The position numbers and the translations under genes are program-made. DNA of 19,134 bases from an uncultured bacterium (GTDB lineage: Bacteria > Hydrogenedentota > Hydrogenedentia > Hydrogenedentales > CAITNO01). Below are positions 7,050 through 15,741 of this stretch, piece after piece. Numbering within the stretch: position 1 is the first letter of the stretch; each line of letters opens with the position of its first letter. The notes below the pieces were generated by a model that did no database searches, was not told the origin of the DNA, and worked only from the letters and a program-made list of their open reading frames with translations. Where the stretch lies: contig CALDSM010000702.1 of the NCBI GenBank assembly GCA_937923585.1, positions 1 to 19,134 of the forward strand, written 5' to 3'.

Positions 7050-9440
7050 ATGAGAATGGCGATGCGGGTGTCGAGTGCGCTGCTGGGCTTGGCGGCACTG
7101 GCCAACTGCGGTCTTGCTTCATGGGCGCACGCCGGGAAGCCCCAGTGCGACCCGGCCTTAACCCTGTGGTATGACGCACCTGCGGCCGAGTGGACGCAGG
7201 CGCTGCCGTTGGGCAACGGCCGTCAGGGCGCCATGGTGTTCGGCGTGCCCGCCGAGGAACACCTCCAACTCAACGAGCACACGCTGTGGACCGGCGGGCC
7301 GCATGACTACACCAATCCGGACGCGGCCAAGTATCTGCCGGAAATGCGCCGCCTGATCCTGGAGGGCAAGGAGAACGAGGCGGAGAAGCTGGGCGGCGCG
7401 CATCTGATGAGCATTCCGGAGCGCTTGCAGTCCTATCAGCCGCTGGGCGACCTCCGACTGACCTTCCCGGGCCACGACACGGCGGAGAATTACCGGCGCG
7501 AACTGGACCTGTCGCGGGCGGTGGTCACCGTTTCCTATCGCGTCAACGGCGTTGGGTACACGCGCGAAATGTTCGCGTCCTATCCGGACAATGTGGTCGT
7601 GGTGGGGCTCACGGCGGACCGTCCGGACAGCCTGTCTTTCGACGTGCGGCTGGACAGCCCGCAGGCAAACACGCAGACCCATCCCGACGGGGACAGAGGC
7701 CTGTTTATGACAGGACAACTTGGACCGCGCACCGGAGACAAGAAGGGCAACGCCGCCTGGGACAAGGAAGGGCTGCGTTTCGCCACGTCGCTGCGCGCGC
7801 TCGTGGGCGGCGGTACGACAACGCCCAAGGATGACCGGCTCGAAATCCGCAGCGCCGACGCGGTGACGCTGCTGCTCACCAGCGCCACCAGCTATGTCAA
7901 TTATCAGGACATCTCCGCCGATCCGGTCGAGAAGGCGCACAAGACGATGACCGCCACGGCCAAGCCCTTCGACGCGCTGCTCGACGCGCATCTGGCGGAC
8001 TACCAGGGACTCTTCGGACGAGTGGCGCTGGACCTGGGCAAGGCCGACCCGGCCGGCACGCCCACGGACCGGCGGCTCAAGCAGTATGACCCCGAAAAGG
8101 ACGCGCAACTGGCAGCGCTGTATTTCCAGTTCGGGCGGTACCTGCTGATTGCCTGCTCGCGGCCCGGCGGACAACCGGCGAATTTGCAGGGCATCTGGAA
8201 CGACCAACTGGACCCGTCCTGGGGCAGCAAGTACACGACGAACATCAACACGGAAATGAACTACTGGCCGTCGGAAACGACGAACCTGTCCGAATGCCAC
8301 GAGCCGCTGTTCCGCCTGCTGGAAGACCTGCACGTGACGGGCGCGCGCACCGCGCAGGTAAACTACAATTGCCGGGGCTGGGTGCTGCACCACAACACCG
8401 ACCTGTGGCGCGCGGCGGCGCCGGTGGACGGCCCCTGGGGCATCTGGCCCATGGGCGCGGCATGGCTCTCGCAGGACCTGTGGGAGCATTACGCGTTTAC
8501 CGGCGACATCGAGTTTCTGCGGCAGCGCGGCTATCCGATCATGAAGGACGCGGCGCAGTTCATCCTCGACTTCCTGGTGCCCGCACCGAAAGGCTCGCGC
8601 TTCGAGGGCAAACTCATCACTGTGCCGTCGCACTCGCCGGAAAACAAATACCGCAAACCGGGCGGCGGCACGGCGGTGCAGACCTACTCGGCCACGATGG
8701 ACACGCTCATCATCACCGACCTGTTCACCAACTGCATTGAGGCATCGGAGCGGCTTGGGACGGACGAGGACTTCCGCAACACGCTGCGGGAGACGCTGTC
8801 CAAACTGGTGCCGCTGCAAATCACCGCGGACGGACGCTTGCAGGAATGGGTGGAGGACTACAAGGAGCCCGAGCCGGGCCACCGGCACGTATCGCACATG
8901 CTCGGCGTGTATCCGGGGCGCTCGATCACGCCGGAGCAAACACCGGAACTGGCGCGGGCCGCGCGCAAGTCGCTCGAATGCAGGCTTGAACACGGCGGCG
9001 GCGGCACGGGCTGGAGCCGCGCGTGGCTGGTGGGCCTCTTCGCGCGCCTGGAAGACGGCGACGCGGCATTGAAGAATCTCGGCGTGCTGTTCGAGAAATG
9101 CACGCTGCCCAACCTGTTTGACAACCATCCGCCGTTCCAGATTGACGGCAACTTCGGCGCGACGGCCGGCATCGCCGAGATGCTGCTGCAAAGCCACAAC
9201 GGCGAGATTCACCTGCTGCCCGCGCTGCCCACGGCATGGCCCACGGGCAGTGTGCACGGGCTCCGCGCCCGGGGCGGCTTCGAGGTGGACATCGCATGGC
9301 AGGACGGGAAGCTGGCCTCGGCAACCATCCGCTCCACGAGCGGCGGCGCGTGCAACGTGCGTTATGGCGACAAGGCGGCGGCGGTGACCATTGAGGCGAG
9401 GGGAAGCGGAACGCTGAACGAGGCAATGGAAGTGCGATAG
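7050..9440 (+). CDS. GH95 family glycoside hydrolase (alpha-L-fucosidase/galactosidase-type), secreted
   Basis: A 796-residue glycoside hydrolase of family GH95, known mainly as inverting 1,2-alpha-L-fucosidases, with some alpha-L-galactosidases. The order fits the family: signal peptide (about 1-28, ending SWAHA), an N-terminal beta-rich domain beginning LWYDAPAAEWTQALPLGNGRQGAM, and an (alpha/alpha)6 catalytic domain. Catalytic residues of the family are present: Asn398 and Asn400 in NINTEMNYW, the general-acid Glu531 in PSHSPEN, and Asp699 in QIDGNFG. The frame is open back to 6813, but the start at 7050 is chosen because it opens the signal peptide and has GGAGG 5 nt upstream. Substrate is likely a fucosylated or related plant, algal or host glycan, hydrolysed outside the cytoplasm. 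It stands alone, diverging from the ATPase operon. Confidence 0.92.
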   Translation: MRMAMRVSSALLGLAALANCGLASWAHAGKPQCDPALTLWYDAPAAEWTQALPLGNGRQGAMVFGVPAEEHLQLNEHTLWTGGPHDYTNPDAAKYLPEMRRLILEGKENEAEKLGGAHLMSIPERLQSYQPLGDLRLTFPGHDTAENYRRELDLSRAVVTVSYRVNGVGYTREMFASYPDNVVVVGLTADRPDSLSFDVRLDSPQANTQTHPDGDRGLFMTGQLGPRTGDKKGNAAWDKEGLRFATSLRALVGGGTTTPKDDRLEIRSADAVTLLLTSATSYVNYQDISADPVEKAHKTMTATAKPFDALLDAHLADYQGLFGRVALDLGKADPAGTPTDRRLKQYDPEKDAQLAALYFQFGRYLLIACSRPGGQPANLQGIWNDQLDPSWGSKYTTNINTEMNYWPSETTNLSECHEPLFRLLEDLHVTGARTAQVNYNCRGWVLHHNTDLWRAAAPVDGPWGIWPMGAAWLSQDLWEHYAFTGDIEFLRQRGYPIMKDAAQFILDFLVPAPKGSRFEGKLITVPSHSPENKYRKPGGGTAVQTYSATMDTLIITDLFTNCIEASERLGTDEDFRNTLRETLSKLVPLQITADGRLQEWVEDYKEPEPGHRHVSHMLGVYPGRSITPEQTPELARAARKSLECRLEHGGGGTGWSRAWLVGLFARLEDGDAALKNLGVLFEKCTLPNLFDNHPPFQIDGNFGATAGIAEMLLQSHNGEIHLLPALPTAWPTGSVHGLRARGGFEVDIAWQDGKLASATIRSTSGGACNVRYGDKAAAVTIEARGSGTLNEAMEVR

Positions 9441-9858
9441 GCGCAGGTGCGGCACCCTGCGGACGAATCGTGCAGAGTCACTGCGGCCAATCTGAGACGC
9501 CCCAGACAGGAACCGGCTTGTCGAGTGCGATCATCTCGAATCCTGCGCAACGAAGTAGTCGGCTCCGCAATTACGGGAGGCCATTCGAAAACGTGGGACA
9601 ACCGCCCCCGGCTGTCGGCCTGCATCGAACGCCCAAGGCTCGGCAGGTGAAAGCGCCTGTCCCGCATGATTGCGTCCGGCCGTGCCGTAGGACATTGGAT
9701 TGCCGCACCTGTGGAAATTGTCCCGCCGGAAACGGAAGAATGTGTTATGCTCCTGGTGAACAACGGTGATAGGTGATTCCCGAATTCAGCCCCCCCGACA
9801 TTAATAGTTCCAACGCTATGCTCCGAGAGAATGCCGTTCACAGGTGAGGAGCGCTTCC
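9441..9858. other. Intergenic region with dispersed repeat
   Basis: About 420 bp without a supportable gene between the fucosidase and the radical SAM operon. It holds one copy of the dispersed hairpin repeat (from 9593). An 11-bp perfect inverted repeat, CAGGTGCGGCA at 9444-9454 and TGCCGCACCTG at 9701-9711, flanks that copy. I see no convincing promoter; a TATGCT at about 9748 has no well-spaced -35 box. Confidence 0.55.
9593..9687. repeat. Dispersed two-hairpin repeat, copy A
   Basis: Bases 9593-9666 align without gaps to 12073-12146, with about 61 of 74 identical; weaker similarity continues to about 9687. The ends are complementary (GGGACA near 9595, TGTCCC near 9659). The first internal hairpin has one mismatch here (GACAACCG/CGGCTGTC) and the second is degraded, so this is the more decayed copy. 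Confidence 0.7.
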
Positions 9859-10737
9859 ATGAATGCCTCGCTGTACGGACTCAAATTCGTCCTCAGTCAC
9901 CATCTGCTCGGAAGAACCCCGCCGCTTATCCGCGGCCTGGTGCTGACCAATCGCTGCAATCTGCACTGCGCCCATTGCCGGTTGGACGAGCGCGGTCCCC
10001 AGGACCTGGACTTCGCAGAGGTCACGGCCGCGGTTGACGGCTATTATCAGGAAGGCGGCCGCTGCCTCTACCTGGAGGGCGGCGAGCCCTTCCTCTGGCG
10101 CGACGGACAGCACACCCTGGAGGACATCGTTCAGTACGCCCGCCGCACCGGGTTCTTGACGGTCGTCGTCTACACAAACGGAACCTTCCCCATCGCCACC
10201 TCGGCCAGCACCGTCTTCGTCAGCGTGGACGGACTTCGGGAGACGCACGACGCGCTTCGCGGCGTTTCCTTCGACCGCATCATGAAGAACATCCAGGACT
10301 CACCGCATCAGTCGCTCTTCATCAACTGCACCATCAACCGGCGCAACCGGAACGAGATGGCCGGGTTCACTGGGCATATGGACGGCATCCCCAATATCCG
10401 CGGCGTTTTCTTCTATTTCCACACGCCCTATTACGGATACGACGACCTGTATCTTGAGCCTGACGAGCGGCGCGCCGTGCTGGAGGAACTCCTGCGCCTG
10501 CGCAAACGCCACAGGATTCTGAACTCGCGGGCAGGGCTGCTCTCGGCGCTGCGCAACGACTGGAAACGGCCCGTGGATGCCTGTTCGGTGTATGAGAAGG
10601 GCACCGTCCACCGCTGCTGCCGCTTCTCGCACGATCCCGAACTGTGCCGGCAGTGCGGCTATCTCAGCTATGCGGAAATAGACCAGACCCTGAAGATGAA
10701 ACCCTCGGCCATGCTCAATGCCTTCAAGTATTTCTGA
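9859..10737 (+). CDS. Radical SAM protein with C-terminal cysteine cluster
   Basis: A 292-residue radical SAM enzyme. The SAM-cleaving iron-sulphur motif is CNLHCAHC (Cys33, Cys37, Cys40), and LEGGEP (72-77) is the SAM-contacting glycine motif. Five more cysteines (242, 253, 254, 263, 266; spacing C-x10-CC-x8-C-x2-C) lie near the C-terminus and could hold an auxiliary iron-sulphur cluster, as in SPASM/twitch-type enzymes, although the spacing is not one I can name. The start at 9859 has GAGGA 8 nt upstream; an earlier in-frame GTG at 9844 lies on that Shine-Dalgarno and is rejected. It is followed after 28 bp by a second radical SAM gene, so the two probably act in one pathway. No precursor peptide or other substrate gene is visible nearby, so the reaction is unknown. 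Confidence 0.85.
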   Translation: MNASLYGLKFVLSHHLLGRTPPLIRGLVLTNRCNLHCAHCRLDERGPQDLDFAEVTAAVDGYYQEGGRCLYLEGGEPFLWRDGQHTLEDIVQYARRTGFLTVVVYTNGTFPIATSASTVFVSVDGLRETHDALRGVSFDRIMKNIQDSPHQSLFINCTINRRNRNEMAGFTGHMDGIPNIRGVFFYFHTPYYGYDDLYLEPDERRAVLEELLRLRKRHRILNSRAGLLSALRNDWKRPVDACSVYEKGTVHRCCRFSHDPELCRQCGYLSYAEIDQTLKMKPSAMLNAFKYF

Positions 10738-10765
10738 GCGGCGCAGGGGCACCGGAGCGCAAACG

Positions 10766-12058
10766 ATGGAACAGTTCATCCGTCAGTTTCTTCTGAGGCG
10801 GCTTACGGGGGAACGGGAGATCCGTTTTACAAAATCCGTCCCTTCGCGCGAAGTCCTGCGCGATGAACTTGCCAAAACGGACACGCTCGGCGTTTATCTC
10901 CATGTGCCCTTCTGCGCGCAGATTTGCCCTTACTGCCCCTACAACAAGGAAATCTACCAGAGCGGCCTCGCCGCCGCCTATGCTGGCGCCGTCCGCAAGG
11001 AAATGGACCTCTACGCAGGACTGCTGGGCGGAAAACACGTCAACTCCTGCTACATCGGCGGCGGCACCCCCACCACCATGCTGCACAACGGCCTCGCGGA
11101 CATGGTCGAGCACCTGCGAAACACGTTCAACATGCAGTGCGACATCCACATGGAGAGCCACCCCAACCATCTCAGCGGCGCCAATCTGGACGCCATCGCC
11201 GCCATGGGCGTGCGGCATCTGAGCATCGGCGTGGAGGCGCTTTTCGACCGGCACCTGGAAATGCTCCACCGGCCCTACACGGTCAGCGGCGTCAAAGAAG
11301 CCGTGGGGCGGGCAGTGTCGCACGGGTTCGACTGCGTGAATGTGGACGTCATGTTCGGCCTGCCGGGGCAGACGCTCGAAGAGGTCCGGCAGACGGCCCA
11401 TGATCTGGTGGCACTGGGCGTGGACCAGGTGGCCGCCTATCCGATCTTCCTCTTCCCCCACACGCCCATGGGGCGCACGGAGCGCGCGGACAACCACGGC
11501 ATCCGCCTCAGTCTCAAACGGCGCAAGATGCTCGCCGTTTTCGAGGAGGTTCTCTACGGCGCGGGATACGAGCGCAGTTCGGCGTGGGCCTTTACGAGGA
11601 GGGGCGTGGCGCGGTACTGCTCGGTGACCGTGCCCGCCTACATCGGCCTGGGAGCCAGCGGCGGCTCCTATCTCCGGAACCTGTTCTACCTGAACACCTT
11701 CGGCGCGGCCGCGTACGTGAAGGCGCTCGACGGGGGGCGGCTGCCCGTCGCCCTCTCACTCGACCTGTCCGAGCGCATGCAGCGCGCCGGATGGCTGTAC
11801 TGGCGGATATACGAAACCAAATTCAGCCGGTCCGCCTACCGGGAACGCTTCGGCGAGGACATGGACCTCGCCTACGGCGGCTATCTGCGGTGGATGCGCC
11901 TGCTGGGCTTCCTCAAGGATGACGGCGAAAGAATCATCCTGTCGGACAGGGGTTCCTTCTGGCTTCACGCCTGCGAGGACATCGTGTCCATAGACTACAT
12001 CGGCAAACTCTGGGGTGCGTCACGCCGCGAACTCTGGCCCGAGGAGGTGGTGCTGTAA
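10766..12058 (+). CDS. HemN/HemW-like radical SAM enzyme (coproporphyrinogen III oxidase-like)
   Basis: A 430-residue radical SAM protein of the HemN/HemW type. YLHVPFCAQICPYCPYNK carries Cys50, Cys54 and Cys57 (C-x3-C-x2-C); the fourth cysteine of true HemN (C-x-C) is Pro here. YIGGGTPT (96-103) is the glycine motif; SIGVEALFDRHLEMLHR and VDVMFGLPGQT fit the core barrel; the last 130 residues resemble a HemN C-terminal region. It should make a 5'-deoxyadenosyl radical. Real coproporphyrinogen oxidase activity is uncertain, because many such paralogues are HemW-like haem chaperones or act in other pathways. The start at 10766 has GGAG 8 nt upstream, 28 bp after the first radical SAM gene, so co-transcription is likely. 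The frame is open further upstream, overlapping that gene, but without a ribosome-binding site. Confidence 0.85.
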   Translation: MEQFIRQFLLRRLTGEREIRFTKSVPSREVLRDELAKTDTLGVYLHVPFCAQICPYCPYNKEIYQSGLAAAYAGAVRKEMDLYAGLLGGKHVNSCYIGGGTPTTMLHNGLADMVEHLRNTFNMQCDIHMESHPNHLSGANLDAIAAMGVRHLSIGVEALFDRHLEMLHRPYTVSGVKEAVGRAVSHGFDCVNVDVMFGLPGQTLEEVRQTAHDLVALGVDQVAAYPIFLFPHTPMGRTERADNHGIRLSLKRRKMLAVFEEVLYGAGYERSSAWAFTRRGVARYCSVTVPAYIGLGASGGSYLRNLFYLNTFGAAAYVKALDGGRLPVALSLDLSERMQRAGWLYWRIYETKFSRSAYRERFGEDMDLAYGGYLRWMRLLGFLKDDGERIILSDRGSFWLHACEDIVSIDYIGKLWGASRRELWPEEVVL

Positions 12059-12072
12059 GTCAGCTCGGGCAT

Positions 12073-12173
12073 GTGGGACAGCCGCCCCCGGCTGTCGGCT
12101 TGTATCGAATGCCCAAGGCATGACAGGCGGGGTCGCCTGTCCCCCACTTTTGAGTGCGCGCGGCCATGCCGCC
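12073..12173. repeat. Dispersed two-hairpin repeat, copy B
   Basis: The better-preserved copy of the repeat at 9593. It has two perfect 8-bp hairpins: GACAGCCG-CCCC-CGGCTGTC (12077-12096) and GACAGGCG-GGGT-CGCCTGTC (12122-12141). The outer ends can also pair (GGGACAG with CTGTCCC). It lies in the 225-bp gap where the radical SAM operon and the convergent GH127 gene end, so it may help end transcription, but its recurrence upstream of the operon argues for an interspersed element. Confidence 0.75.
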
Positions 12174-12283
12174 GCTTTTCTTCGCCGGGGGCCCCGCCCC
12201 GGCGGCGCGAAGTGCAGTTTTGCGAAAGAGCGCGTTCCCAAGTGCAGTTTGGGAACGGGGAGAGACGGATCGGGAGGAATGCG

Positions 12284-14257
12284 TCATTCCGCCAGCACAG
12301 GAAACTCCGCGATTCTTAGCTTCGCCGTCCCATAAGGAACCAGCGTCAGGTCCACCAGCGGCTCCTTGGATGTCACCGGACTCTGCGGCGGCGGGGCGGC
12401 GGCGTTGTGTTCTATGCCCCAGCCCGGCAGCAGTCTTCCCTGCACCACGGCGCGCACTGGCGGCGCGGCGGGGTCGTAGGGCTTGTCGGCAACGGGGCCT
12501 TCCTCGAAGCGAATGCCTTTCGCGGGGTCGGCGGGGTCGAGCTTCAGCGCGTAGTTCCACGGGGTGGTGGGGAACACCTCGAAATCATCGTGCGGCGCCT
12601 CGCCGCGCAGGTGCTTCCATTCGCTGCCGATCTGCAACGAATACACGAGCGGGCCGCGGCTGATCGCCGCGCTGCCGTTAAAGCGCCGCTCAACCTTGAC
12701 CGGCATGGGGAACTTCAACCGCACCGTCGTCTCGCCTTTCCATTCCCGGGTCACAATGTGCGAACCGCCGGGCGTCAGGGGCGTGACGGCCTCTCCCGCA
12801 ATCTCCATTGTGGCACCTTTGGCCCATATCGGTGTGCGCAGGGACACCGGAAATGTGCTGTCGGCGCGGATTATGACCTCGATGCTGTCGCGGAAGGGAT
12901 AGTCCGTCTTCACCTCCACATGCACCGGCTTGCCATCCAGCTTCGTGTCCACGATGCACGGCGCCCATGCCACGGCCGCCAGCCCCTCCGGTCGTCCATC
13001 CTTGGGGGTTGCCCTCATCCATAGGTGGGCGGCGAACTTGGGCCAGCCCTGGCTGAAGTTGGCCGTGCAGCAGCCGTAGTTGGGCTCAAGGCCGTAAAGG
13101 TTTGCGTCGGGGCCGTTGTTGGTGTAAACGCGGTCCTCCGAGACGCGGCACACGGCCTGGTTGGCCTGCTGCACGTACTGGTGGGCCCACATGTCCGCGG
13201 TAAAGGTACCGGGCAGCGCGTTGAATGTGATGCGTTCGAGCCGGTCGCCGAAGGCCGGGTCGCCCAGCGAGGAGAGCAGCATCTCCAGTGAGAACATGTA
13301 CTCAACGACCGCGCAGCACTCGGTGCCCTGCGAGGGGCTGTTGCCGGCGTAATGCTCGTCACCCGTCAGGATGCCGGTCACCTGCCCGTGATAACGGTCT
13401 AGCGTCTTCATCATCAGGTCCGGCGCGGCCCGGTCGCCCGCGTCGCGGGACTGGCGCCGCCACACACCCGGCGCCTTCACCGCCATCGCGTTGTTGACCA
13501 CGTGCGTGTCGAGGATGCACTTGTCGCGGGCCATTTTCTCCTTGAACTTGAAGTTCTCGAAATGGCCGCGCCAGTCGAAGCCCTGATCATGGGCGCGCTT
13601 CATGGCGTCGATCAGCCACGCCTCGCCGGTCTGCTCATGGAGCCACTGGGCGACCAGCACGAAATCCATCCACCGGTACTTGCCCCAGTCAAACAACGGC
13701 TTCGCCGCCAGCGTGTCGTCAATCTTCTTCGCGCAGCGCATCATGGCCGGAATCACGCGGCTGTCTTCCGACGCCTCAAAATACTGCCGCAATGCCTTGA
13801 GGATGATGAACTGCGGCCACACGTCGTAGTCCTGGTATCCGGCGCTCTTGAACGGTCCGAGCCATCCGTCCCCGTGCTGGTGCGTGAGTATGTAGTCCAT
13901 CCACCGCTGCACCGTCGCCTTCAGTTTCGCGTCGTCCAGCGTGTACGCCAGCGGGACGAACCCGTCGAGCCAGTAAGGCGCGCGCTCCCAGCCTTCCGCC
14001 GTGCCCCCGATCCAGCCGCTGTCCTTGATGTCCGGCCAGAAGTCCTCCAGGTGGCCGGACAGGCCGTCGGCCTGGATCTGCAACTGGCGCTGGAGCCAGC
14101 CCGCGGCGTGAATGCCCCCCAGCGGCAGCGGCGCATAGCACAGGGGAAGCAGGGCCGGTTTGGCGTCGTTCTTCATGGAATCCTCCGCTCCGAAAGCCGG
14201 TGCCGCCGCCCATGCCGCCAGCATCAGCCCAAGGCACATCTGACCTGTTGCACGCAT
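12284..14257 (-). CDS. GH127/DUF1680-type glycoside hydrolase (beta-L-arabinofuranosidase-like), secreted
   Basis: A 657-residue protein of the DUF1680/GH127 group, whose founding member is a zinc- and cysteine-dependent retaining beta-L-arabinofuranosidase. A signal peptide (about 1-24, ending AFGA) is followed by an (alpha/alpha)6 barrel and C-terminal beta domains. The family's metal/catalytic set is recognisable: Glu313 and Cys315 in GTECC, and the paired Cys396-Cys397 in NYGCCTANF, the first of the pair aligning with the known nucleophile. Cys314 is an extra neighbour. Spacing between the two clusters (81) is close to that of the characterised enzyme (77). The start has GGGAG about 8 nt upstream. 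Likely substrate is an arabinose-containing or similar plant glycan; the wider family includes other activities (GH146 and relatives), so exact specificity is open. It converges with the radical SAM operon. Confidence 0.9.
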   Translation of the reverse strand: MRATGQMCLGLMLAAWAAAPAFGAEDSMKNDAKPALLPLCYAPLPLGGIHAAGWLQRQLQIQADGLSGHLEDFWPDIKDSGWIGGTAEGWERAPYWLDGFVPLAYTLDDAKLKATVQRWMDYILTHQHGDGWLGPFKSAGYQDYDVWPQFIILKALRQYFEASEDSRVIPAMMRCAKKIDDTLAAKPLFDWGKYRWMDFVLVAQWLHEQTGEAWLIDAMKRAHDQGFDWRGHFENFKFKEKMARDKCILDTHVVNNAMAVKAPGVWRRQSRDAGDRAAPDLMMKTLDRYHGQVTGILTGDEHYAGNSPSQGTECCAVVEYMFSLEMLLSSLGDPAFGDRLERITFNALPGTFTADMWAHQYVQQANQAVCRVSEDRVYTNNGPDANLYGLEPNYGCCTANFSQGWPKFAAHLWMRATPKDGRPEGLAAVAWAPCIVDTKLDGKPVHVEVKTDYPFRDSIEVIIRADSTFPVSLRTPIWAKGATMEIAGEAVTPLTPGGSHIVTREWKGETTVRLKFPMPVKVERRFNGSAAISRGPLVYSLQIGSEWKHLRGEAPHDDFEVFPTTPWNYALKLDPADPAKGIRFEEGPVADKPYDPAAPPVRAVVQGRLLPGWGIEHNAAAPPPQSPVTSKEPLVDLTLVPYGTAKLRIAEFPVLAE

Positions 14258-14510
14258 GTTTCATCTCCCTCAACGGCCGGTTGCGCGGCCATTCCCCGCC
14301 CGCATAGAACAGTCCGGCGGGAACCGGTCGCGACGCGGTTATGGTAGCAGAAAAAAACCTGGAATGCGCCTCTTCCCGTTGACCGACATGCAGGCGGAGC
14401 CTTGCCGGCCTGCCAGCGCCCCCTTGAAGACCACGGCCCGCCGAAGGAGGAGGACCCCGGGGCGGAATCAATCCTGAACCGGCCGCAACGCCCCCCGTGC
14501 AGCCGGATGC

Positions 14511-14538
14511 TTGCGTCTGCCGTGAAGTGCGGTATAAT
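14511..14538 (+). promoter_or_regulatory. Candidate promoter of the kinase gene
   Basis: A perfect TATAAT -10 box (14533-14538) has a weak TTGCGT (14511-14516) 16 nt upstream. Transcription would start near 14545, downstream of the GTG at 14497, which argues that the kinase starts at the TTG at 14581. Confidence 0.45.
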
Positions 14539-14580
14539 CACTCTTATAGTACGGCCACCTACCATTGGGCGGTATCTTCT

Positions 14581-15522
14581 TTGGAACGGACACCCGTCAT
14601 ATCGCGATTCGAACCCGGCACGGTGCTGGCCGAGCGTTACGAGGTGCGCGGCATCATCGGCCGGGGCGGCATGGGCGAGGTCTATCTGGTCATTGACCGC
14701 ACCACCGGCAAGGAGGTCGCGCTCAAGACCCTGCACAGCAAGTATGGAACCAGCCGGCACGCCGTGGCGCGGTTCGTGCGCGAGGTGAAGCTCGTGCGCC
14801 AGCTCAACCATCCAAGCATCGTGAAGATATACGACGCGCAGAAATGGCAGGGCACGCTGTTTTACACCATGGAGTACCTGCCGGGGAAAAGCCTGCGACG
14901 CTGGATGCAGCAGAAGCAGCGGCTCGACTTCGCGCCGACGGTGCGCGTGCTCTGCCTGGTGGCCAGCGCGCTGGACCACGCCCACAAGATCACCATCCAC
15001 CGCGACCTCTCGCCCGAAAACATCATGATCATGCCGGACGGTTCGGTGCGGCTTTTCGATTTCGGCCTGGCCAAGCTCGACGACCAGTTCAAGAACCTGA
15101 CCATGGTCGGCGTGAACCTGGGCAAGCTGAAGTACATGGCACCCGAGCAGGAGATCAACGCCTCCGAGGTGGACCACCGCGCCGACCTGTACTCGCTGGG
15201 CGTCATCTTCTTCGAGATGCTCACGGGCCACGCCCCCATGACGGGCCAAAGCATCACCGAGTTCCGGCCCGACCTGCCCCCCGAAGCCGACCTGTTCCTC
15301 GTCAAAGCGCTGGCCCGCGAGCCGGAAAACCGCTTCGGCTCCGCCCGCGAGTTCTACGAGGCGCTGATCCAGCTCTACACGGTCTACAAGGAACGCGGCG
15401 GCGGCGCACCGCCCCCCATGCCCCCCGCACCCCATCTGCCCCCCGCAAACACCCCCCGTCCCGGCATGCTTGCGCGGACAAGGGCGCTCCTGCGCCGCCT
15501 CCTGCGCCGCGAAAAGAACTGA
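14581..15522 (+). CDS. Soluble Ser/Thr protein kinase (Hanks type)
   Basis: A eukaryotic-like protein kinase of about 313 residues. Motifs: ATP-binding loop GRGGMGEV (27-34), VALK with Lys49, catalytic loop HRDLSPEN with Asp142, DFG (160-162), and APE within YMAPEQ (187-189). The catalytic loop has Ser144 where most bacterial Ser/Thr kinases have Lys; the same HRDxSPxN form is known in other bacterial kinases, so activity is still expected. The C-terminus is a proline-rich stretch (about 275-294) and an arginine/leucine-rich tail (LLRRLLRREKN). There is no membrane helix or external sensor domain, so it is a short cytoplasmic kinase; the basic tail might touch membrane or a partner. No ATG precedes the kinase fold: TTG at 14581 lies after the promoter, with a GGGCGG box about 10 nt upstream; GTG at 14497 is the alternative. 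Confidence 0.85.
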   Translation: MERTPVISRFEPGTVLAERYEVRGIIGRGGMGEVYLVIDRTTGKEVALKTLHSKYGTSRHAVARFVREVKLVRQLNHPSIVKIYDAQKWQGTLFYTMEYLPGKSLRRWMQQKQRLDFAPTVRVLCLVASALDHAHKITIHRDLSPENIMIMPDGSVRLFDFGLAKLDDQFKNLTMVGVNLGKLKYMAPEQEINASEVDHRADLYSLGVIFFEMLTGHAPMTGQSITEFRPDLPPEADLFLVKALAREPENRFGSAREFYEALIQLYTVYKERGGGAPPPMPPAPHLPPANTPRPGMLARTRALLRRLLRREKN

Positions 15523-15621
15523 CCTCCGGAAGCGCACGCCTCAAGCACCGTCTTAACATCGCGCACCTACTCTTGTATTCTATGAGCGGTGTGGAAAGTC
15601 GCGAGTACAGTTCAATTTCCC

Positions 15622-15649
15622 CGTCATTCCCGTGAAAACGGGAATGACG
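15622..15649. repeat. Perfect 12-bp hairpin with GAAA loop
   Basis: CGTCATTCCCGT (15622-15633), GAAA, ACGGGAATGACG (15638-15649). The arms resemble the CGTCATTCCCG-type intergenic hairpins scattered through many bacterial genomes. GGAAATGACGG near 15700 may be a partial third arm. There is no T-tract, so a mobile or REP-like hairpin fits better than a terminator. Confidence 0.65.
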
Positions 15650-15741
15650 TAAGGCGTGATTTTGGCATGGCATGATTTTGGAGGGTCGGATGCTCGGAAA
15701 TGACGGAGTAGACGACTTTCTAAACACCCTCTAAGAAGGAA

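Noticed and set aside
7158..9455. 765-residue open frame on the minus strand
   Set aside because: Antisense shadow of GH95, which has all family catalytic residues on the other strand.
14224..15537. 437-residue open frame on the minus strand
   Set aside because: Antisense shadow of the kinase gene, which carries all kinase motifs.
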